From assembly GCF_035083965.1 (NCBI RefSeq), contig NC_089723.1, positions 20,115,489 to 20,179,488 of the forward strand: DNA of 64,000 bases, in the 5' to 3' direction. This DNA comes from Branchiostoma lanceolatum. Its lineage: Eukaryota > Chordata > Leptocardii > Amphioxiformes > Branchiostomatidae. The position numbers were made by a program, and so were the translations under genes. This document shows positions 56,645 to 64,000 of the stretch, piece after piece; within the stretch, counting starts at the first letter, position 1, and every line of letters begins with the position of its first letter. Under the pieces are notes generated by a model. That model worked only from the letters and a program-made list of their open reading frames with translations, had not been told where the DNA came from and ran no database searches.

Positions 56645-57020
56645 GCTATGAACACCTCCAGTTTAATTCTGGAGTGGCCTCCCAGATCTCAGCAATCTTA
56701 CACCCGGATGGGCTAATATTGCTAACTGGAAGTAGAAATGATGTAACAAATGTGTAGCAGCCATTGCCGACCCCCTGGGGATAAATCCAAATTTGCATCA
56801 GTGTTCAGAATTATGCATCTTTATGCATAATGATCCAAGGTTATGCATGATTATAAATATAGCTCCATGCAAAGGTTATGCATAATTATACATAATGATT
56901 TCAAGGGTTATGCATGATTATGGATAACCTTCGAACTGTATGAATATTTATGCATAATGTTCCATCTGGGAGGCCACTCCAGAATTTAACTGGAACTCCA
57001 GAATGATACTGGAGGTTGTT
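56645..57020. mobile_element. Inverted-repeat element with ATGCAT-rich core
   Basis: AATTCTGGAGTGGCCTCCCAGA on the left and TCTGGGAGGCCACTCCAGAATT on the right are inverted. The core repeats GGTTATGCATAATTAT-like units. Confidence 0.75.
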
Positions 57021-57439
57021 TATGAGAAGACAAAATAGACTCAGAGACAATACTGAGGGATTTCTAATGTTGAGTGTTATGAATATAAGTTTTCCATTTG
57101 CCACTATGTTACCTACTCTTGTTGGTGACATGAATATGAGCCATACCAATTCTGAAAGGTCAAAAAGTTGTCTGTTATGGTTTAGGCTTCATGTTGAAGA
57201 GACATTTTGACACAAAATCCCATGAAAAGTTAAAACTGAAGTAATCAACTACTGTAACAGTAACAATATAACATTGATTCCATTTGTTAAATTCTTAAAA
57301 GAAGCAAAAGATTTGTAAGACAGAGTTGTTGGTAAAATTGATGTGGCAAGCTTCAGTGTGATAAAGTATGCAGTTTTCTACCTCATTGATAAAAAAACTG
57401 CTACACCTTAAGTTTCAATGTCATTATCATCAAACTAGA

Positions 57440-60400
57440 TCAAATATTACAGGTGCCATAGCTAACATCCTTGCGGTCCTTGTTGTTCACAAAGTCCACC
57501 ACGACTCCTTTGACGTTGTCACTGCAATGATAGAAGTATCCATTGATTTACACTGCTCAACAATGTATATGGCATATATCATCACAAAAGAAGCTTTTCA
57601 AAGGATAAAGTGTACTTTTTGTAAAACAACCATGGGCATGGATGCTACTGTGGTTAATAAACTCTCTTCAGCATAAGTTTAACTTTTTTCATTGCAAGGT
57701 GTGCCAGAGAACAAGACCATAATCCAAGGTTCCGAACAAGAGTTTTCATAACTTCTAAATGTTTGTACATAAATAAAAAAAACTAAACAATGTCATCAGT
57801 TTTCAAACTGAATTGTAATCTTTTAATGAAGTTGGGGGTGGGTACAGTTGGGTTGACCCACGTTCGATATGCAAACAATATGTTCCAATACTTACTACGA
57901 GACCAGAAGATGCTTGATGCAGCCGGTGAAGTGGTCGTTGTTTTCCACCAGCCACGCGTTTCCTGGGGTGAGTTGCGGCATGTCAGGAGCGGGGCCCCCT
58001 AGCAGCAGCTCGGGGGTCTGCAGGATCTCATCCTCCATGGTACTACCGGGCTCCTCAACGTCATCCACGGACATTGTTAAGCTGGGATTGTTGTGAGACA
58101 GACAATAGTCCATTATCCCTGACCAATTTTCAACCTTTAGCACACTGAAGTACTACTGCCGTTTGGTACCCAATTCCCTATTGGTTACAGAGTTAGGCAG
58201 CATTTTTACATCAGTTACCCCAGCCAGTCCTCAGAGCAACCAACTCAGCTGCATTTTTCCTCAGTCCCTTGAGTGGTTGCTAAATCCAGGTTTGACTGTA
58301 CAATGTCATGTTGATGATGGTGTTCAACATTTGAAATAGTGCCATTATTTCAAAGTTTCAGGAAATAAAACATATTATTTCTTTTACTGCCTGTGAAACT
58401 GCAAGTTGCTTGAACATCTTTTGCAATTTGTTGTTATGAACTCATGGATCAAGCTGTTACCAAGGCAAAACATCCGTTTTTAAGGCCAGGATTTTATCAA
58501 CAATACACAATATAATATAATAATAAAGAGTCACTCACGCCCTGCCAACTTTAGCGACTCGCACATAGTGCTCCTGCCCATCGTTGTACTGCCTCTGGCT
58601 CACAACGCGATGTGCCCCACGGTTTGGATCTCCGAAAATGGCAAAGATGATGTTCCCCTTGTTCATGGAGACTGCCCAGGACTGACAAGAAAATTAAGAG
58701 TGTATCATGTTAAGTTCAAAACTGCACAATGGTCTTACTTTGTAATTATTGTAAGGCTTGTGTTAAACTTACTAAGAATTACATACAAGGCTGGACTCCA
58801 GGCTAGATATAAATATATTGCTTGTAACAATCTATGAGATAATCTTTAAATGCACATTATACTGTTAGACCTACCAATAGGCACAATGATTACCATATCA
58901 TCATATCATAATAATATCATACCAATTACATGAATTAAGTTCATTAGATTAAATTCAGTCCAAAAAAGATCAAAAACAATATCATTATCTAAAAGGTGCT
59001 GACATTAAATGCACGAAAAATTTAAATGCACGTTAAAGTAATTTGTTTGTGTAGTCAACTGTCAATTTTGGTGCCAGCTTCACTTACTTTCTTCTCTCCA
59101 TCTCCTTTTCCATAGAGCATCAGGCCGTTTGGGTTGGTGGTTTTGAAGGCAAATGTGGCGACAAAGTTTTGATATGTTGCCTTTATAATCCAGTCCATCC
59201 TCAGGAAACTTGTTTGCGCATTTGAAAACTGAAGTTCATGTACCTAGAAATGATATTCAAGAGCAGCAATGAGACTGTCATATCAACCATGAACTAGAGC
59301 ATTGTCATTAGATATGATTAATAACAAATGTCCATTGAGGGATGTAGAATTAAGACCTGCTGGATTTATGTCAATGGTATCCAGCAGACCGGGTGCAATT
59401 TCTAAGTGAGTAGAATGTTTCACTTTACCTTACATTCAGTAGGTCATGAGTTTGATCCCTGGCCGAGTCATATCGAAGACTTTAAAAATGGCACAGTGCT
59501 ACATACTGCTTTCTTTGTTTAACACTCTGAGCATTTGGAAATATGGCACGGTACGGTACGCCGGTAGTTGAACACACACCACATCCAGTGGACTAGCCCC
59601 TTGCTGTAGTGATTTCACAAAGTTGTGTGACCAAAGGGCTATCGGAACTGGGATGGGCACAGCCCTATGCACTATCTGGTGTGGGAAGGACTTAAACTTG
59701 AACTTTTGACACCCACCAGTGCTGGACATCCTCCGATGACCCCTCCTGTCACCTCGATCTGCTTGTCCTGTCTCTGTACCTGTAGGTTCTTCACACAACC
59801 CTCGTAGAAGTTCTGGGATATTCTGGAAAGATGTGAGGAATATTTTGTAAAAAAAAAAAAAAACACTGCTTACATTCACCAAGTGAATGGTGCAGAAATG
59901 GGGTAAGAAAACCATTGGCACAAGTGCAAGTGCAAACTGTGCAAGTCATGTGTTCTGTAATGCATGATGTACAACACTGGGATTTGCTGCTTTTTTAAGT
60001 GCTGTCAACTATATGTACAATGTACTGTGTAGTCCCAATTAAGACATACTCATTTGGCCATTGGTCATCTGGCAGCCCGCCCAAGTACACCTGGCTGCCG
60101 ATCTCCCGAGAGTCCCCGGCTGGGGCGTTCATCTTCTCACAGAACAGATCTCGACCAACGATAAGCCCCAGGCCGTTGGCCATTCCTTGTCGTCGACACA
60201 ATCTCGTGTTGGCAGTCAGAATGACCTGGGTTTAACACATGAGTTACAATCAAAATCTTTACCAATTTTATTATAAAAGTGTATTATGCTCAAATGCTGA
60301 AATGGTAGCAGCCTCACAGTTGAGATCCTGGTTCCAAGTAGTTGGTAATTTTGGGAGACCCTGGTTCAATCATGGAAAGGGTATCTCAGATGGGTCTGCA

Positions 60401-63400
60401 CCTGTCTTTCAGAAGCCATATAAAGTGGGGGTCCCCTGTTTGAGGACTTAAAGGGGACGGGCTAGCTATTATTTAGTAAGCAACCCCTCCCAGTGAAAAT
60501 ATACTCTGCTATAGAAACAGTAAGGAAACTTGCTGACTATGTGCCACTATATACATTTTGTATATATTAGGCACTACAATGTGAATAACAACAATTATTG
60601 CTGCATTATATTTCCTCACACCTCAACTTTCTGAATCAGAGCTGTCAAGAAAGAGGTTGAAATTGACTGTCATAACTAGTTGGTTACTATGTAGAATAGA
60701 AAACCTTGTCTAGTGGTAAGCCATGTTGATTTTATTGACAGAATGATGAAATCACCTATTCTATTATAACCCACGAGACATTTCTACATGTAAATGCCTT
60801 GTGGGTTATAAAAGTACGTCAAGTTCCTACAACTGATGTTGATACTATATAATGCTAATTTATATGATAAAAGAAGTAACCCATTCAGATTATTGTACAG
60901 TGTGTGGTGTACAGTAACAATTCTTACATTGATGAATTCTTGTTTCATCATTTCTCTCATGGTCTTATCAGTCTGCACAACGATTGGTGTGGCACCGTTG
61001 CCTAGCTTCACCTTGCCCACAATCCTATTGTCAATCAGCTCCACAGAAATGAAGTAGTTCTGTAAAAGAGAACACCAAAGTGATCATTGCAATACAATGG
61101 TAATTCATTCAATACAATACAATTGACCCACCACTGTACAACAGTTTGAGACTGTCACTGTGTGAATGTATATAATATGTACTATGCACAACTACACTAC
61201 AGTGAGATAGATGCAGAATAAGGCATTTAGTTTGTGATGAATTGAGATGTCATTCAAAATAAGATGACCTTCACAATCATATCTTGTTCAGGTATAAGTG
61301 ATCATCAGACCAGTATTGATCAACATCATGTCCTGATATCATTTATTATAAGGATAATAGTCTGAGAGTAATATTGGTGGAACAAAACATTTTTTTTAAA
61401 AAAAAAACAGTGGAGAGGGATTCTCTGAGGCATCAAACCTCTGCATGCAAAAGAACCCAGCACACTTATAATTGCATACAGTAGGGTTGACCAGGCATGC
61501 TTGGCCAAATACATGAGCCATAGCAAAGCCGCATTGCACTACGTAATTCTATATACTAGCTACTTGGAAAAAGCACTTCGCTTCAGTTCAATTGAGGACT
61601 TAATAATAAGAAAAAGAGTGCCTTACCTTGTCACCGATGAAGAAGATAAGTCCCTGCTCAGTTGCTGGCTTGACAAACAACTGAATACTTTTGTCTGCGC
61701 CAAAGATGTCCACAGGTTTGGTTGGATCAGGTTTGGTGTAACCGTACGTTTCACCATTGAAGTAAAAGCCATCAAACGTAGTTGTGACTCCCCTGGAATT
61801 AGATGTGTGTCAGTCATTGTATCTAGTATTGTATATCTGTATCAGACTATATATATTATTGTATAGTGTAAAACTATCTATCTTCTCAAAATCCTTAAGC
61901 ACTGTACGTATGTGAGGCTAAATCTATGAAGCCCTGACTCATGTCTAGCCCCAAACAAGAGAATCAGGTCCAAGTTCAGGCTCAGGACCAGGACTTGATC
62001 CTCTGAACGAGATCCAGACTGTTCATACTTATTTAAACTCAACTGTGAAAACCTCACCATTCCTTTAGCATACTATCAGCATTCTGAGAATTAAACTGTA
62101 ACACACGATGAAGTAGCTTGATATTCAATGGATTGCCAACGACAGTTTAGCCTTCACCACCTATGCTGTACAGGATCCAGCACAACATTGTCTGCACAGA
62201 TGGGCTCAGGGGCAAACTCCAGCCTGCCCCATCACGAAAGAGAAGAGCCCATAGCCTGCAGTTTGTACAGCCTGTTGGCAGGACTGACTACCTTAAGGCA
62301 TCATTGTAATACCCTACCACAAACGGCTGTGGAGGCAACCACCATCGACACCTTCGTGTCACGAGCCTCCCAACACTGAAACAGGTCATTCAACTGGTGA
62401 CCTCCTCCAACCCTTACAAGTGACAGAATGATCAGCATGATGATAGCAGTCACTTCAACAGGAAGAGGAGCGTCTCACCTTTCCTTATCCGGAGGTGTCC
62501 CGGGGGACAGCATGCCAGCAGCTGCCTGGAAGTTCCAGAGACTCAGCGGAGTTTCTCCAAACTTGAGCTCATCGATGTTGCCTGAAAAACCGTTTCCCTG
62601 CAGACCTGCATGGAGCTGAAAAAATGAGATGCAAAATATTTGAAAAGTATTCAAAACTCCCGTATACAACTTGTGATGTGAAAGTTGTCAAAAAGGGTCT
62701 TGTAGGGGTACAATTCCACTCACATTGGATCCAGTGGGCACCCCTCCCATGTACAGTCCTGAGCCTGCAGGTAGGTCCAACAGGATAAAGTTGGAGCCAT
62801 CTGTTCCGCCCGTCGTCTCTTCTCTGTCTGCTGACACTGTCACCTCCATACGGTTAGCAACCCTGATGGTCCAACAACAGCAAAGGCAAGGTAAGTACAG
62901 ACAGTGGGTCATCGTACTAAAACAGCAAACCTTAAGGACATTTAGTACCAGGTAGTGTCTCACAGTCCAACAATAGCACAGGCAGTACTTCAAGTACAGA
63001 CAGCATCTTATAGTCATCGTACCAACAACAGCACACTCAGGCACTGTTAGTTCAGGCAGTATTCTATAGTCATTGTACATTTTCAATGATAGCTAAGAGG
63101 GTAGTAGTTAACATCATTAGTCACTATAACCTCCTTGAAAGCTACCGAAAAAGTAGCACATTTTTTTGTAGTGTGTGATCGTTAGATTTTTGTCAAAAAC
63201 TGAGATCATACATTATTTTGATCAATCTTTAGATCATAGCATCTTGAAAGCTACCGAAAAAGTAGCACATTTTTTTGTAGTGTGTGATCGTTAGATTTTT
63301 GTCAAAAACTGAGATCATACATTATTTTGATCAATCTTTAGATCATAGCATTTCTGACTGCCAAGCTTCTTTGCAGCCATCCACTCCCCAACATCTGCAG

Positions 63401-63640
63401 ACAGTTGTTAGAGATGAGAGTCCAAATTTTTTACGATCTTCCTTCCCAAGATCTGCTTAGAGATTGAGACATTTCACCCACAGACTGAATGTGCCCTGAC
63501 CTTTCCACATTGATCCAGCTCCATCTGTTCATGGATACTTGTCCTCTCGAGCTGACAAAGAACGGGCTGGCACCGCTCAGTTTAGTGGATGCACGAACCC
63601 TTCCGTCAACCAGTTCCAGTGCAAAAAATCCTCCGTTTGC
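57440..63640 (-). CDS. Second laminin alpha-like protein, C-terminal laminin-G domains
   Basis: Eleven coding exons on the minus strand: 63640-63501, 62862-62724, 62615-62479, 61792-61627, 61059-60928, 60225-60050, 59822-59717, 59243-59088, 58681-58539, 58081-57896, 57521-57440 (1563 nt, 520 residues plus TGA). Reads the larger part of one LG domain (GFFALELVDGRVRAST...SGNIDELKFGETPLSLW), a full LG domain (from FDGFYFNG through GCVKNLQVQR...GGCPAL) and the last LG domain ending DVSYGTC-NI-stop. The last seven exons match those of the gene at 134-3510 exon for exon in phase. The 5' end is beyond the right edge; the likely next exon near 63985-64000 could not be read in frame. The donor after 63501 is GTCAGG, weaker than the others. 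Confidence 0.88.
59440..59710 (+). mobile_element. tRNA-derived SINE, copy 2, in laminin intron
   Basis: B-box-like GTCATGAGTTTGATCCCTGG and body matching 50220-50480 (GTGGACTAGCCCCTTGCTGT, CCAAAGGGCTA). It ends close to the donor of the exon at 59717. Confidence 0.75.
63134..63352. repeat. Perfect 109-bp tandem duplication
   Basis: Two copies starting CTTGAAAGCTACCGAAAAAG, offset 109 bp (63134 and 63243), apparently identical throughout. Lies in a laminin intron. Confidence 0.95.
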
Positions 63641-63976
63641 CTGAGATTCAAACGTAAAATCACATCCATTGACCGATATTCTTCAACGAGCTGGAAGATT
63701 GGATCACAGATAACCAAAATCATGTGCAGTGTTATATGAGTTACATCAGATTCCTACACATGACACATCATCATGATTGAGTATCCCTGTGTCACAGTTC
63801 CAGTGCAAAAAATCCTATTATGTTTGTCTGAGATTCAAACGCAAAATCACATTCCTTGACCTCAATGAGTTGGAAGACTGGATAACAGATAGCCAAAATT
63901 GTGTGCAGTGTTATTTCAGTTATATCAGATTTCTACTCATGAGTCATGACACATCATCATGATTGAGTATCGCTGT
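63611..63976. repeat. 184-bp tandem duplication including part of a laminin exon
   Basis: The unit starting CAGTTCCAGTGCAAAAAATC at 63611 recurs at 63795. Unit 1 contains the first 30 bases of the exon ending at 63640 plus its acceptor; unit 2 is a diverged copy. Confidence 0.9.
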
Positions 63977-64000
63977 GTCTCTTACTTGAAGTCCTTAGAG

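Larger units (their letters stand above)
49931..57439. other. 7.5-kb intergenic region, repeats only
   Basis: Holds a SINE (50220-50480), the full palindromic element (50561-50804), a family D tail, family C MITEs (51478-52045 and 52945-53170), family E (52500-52860), family A (54101-54290), a hairpin MITE (54592-54746) and an inverted-repeat element (56645-57020). No exon recognised. Confidence 0.6.

Noticed and set aside
63981..64000. Next upstream exon of the second laminin gene at the window edge
   Set aside because: TTCAA|GTAAGAG looks like a donor, but the phase-0 frame needed by the next exon contains TAA within the few visible bases. Undecidable at the edge.

Overview
This window looks like nuclear DNA from an animal, most likely an amphioxus (Branchiostoma). 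Genes are split into short exons with GT-AG introns, and the exon phases fit animal extracellular domains (phase-1 FN3 and EGF exons). The rest is dense with small inverted-repeat transposons, microsatellites and LINE/SINE remnants. The phylum is inferred from domain content and repeat style; no marker gene proves it. Exon models were built by hand from splice consensus, reading frame and paralogue comparison. Each of the four main multi-exon models sums to a multiple of three.

Layout: (1) 134-3510, plus strand: last seven exons of a laminin alpha-like gene, ending in its stop codon. (2) 8506-16912, minus: complete ten-exon gene for a 474-aa membrane protein (signal peptide, FN3, ZP domain, furin-type sites, transmembrane helix). 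(3) 16.9-25.1 kb: no gene seen, packed with repeats. (4) 25102-34861, minus: complete 20-exon gene for an 847-aa secreted protein (signal peptide, four PLAT-like modules, EGF, Thr/Ala-rich mucin stalk, two EGF, C-type lectin domain). Genes 2 and 4 begin with nearly the same signal-peptide exon and share promoter-side and intron-1 sequence, so one 5' cassette has been duplicated in front of two unrelated ectodomains. (5) 37092-38552, minus: broken LRR gene, frameshifted and cut off at half of a palindromic element. (6) 44807-49930, minus: large LRR receptor (LRRNT, about 40 LRRs, LRRCT, FN3, transmembrane helix, tail with tyrosine motifs) carrying two frame breaks. (7) 57440-63640, minus: last eleven coding exons seen of a second laminin alpha-like gene, facing the first tail to tail with matching exon phases.

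Taken together, a pair of convergent laminin-G genes brackets a minus-strand cluster of modular cell-surface and secreted recognition proteins. Shared leader exons, internal LRR duplications, pseudogenisation and transposons inside introns suggest a fast-changing recognition locus (immune or gamete/epithelial surface). That function is inference; no transcript or homology search was available.
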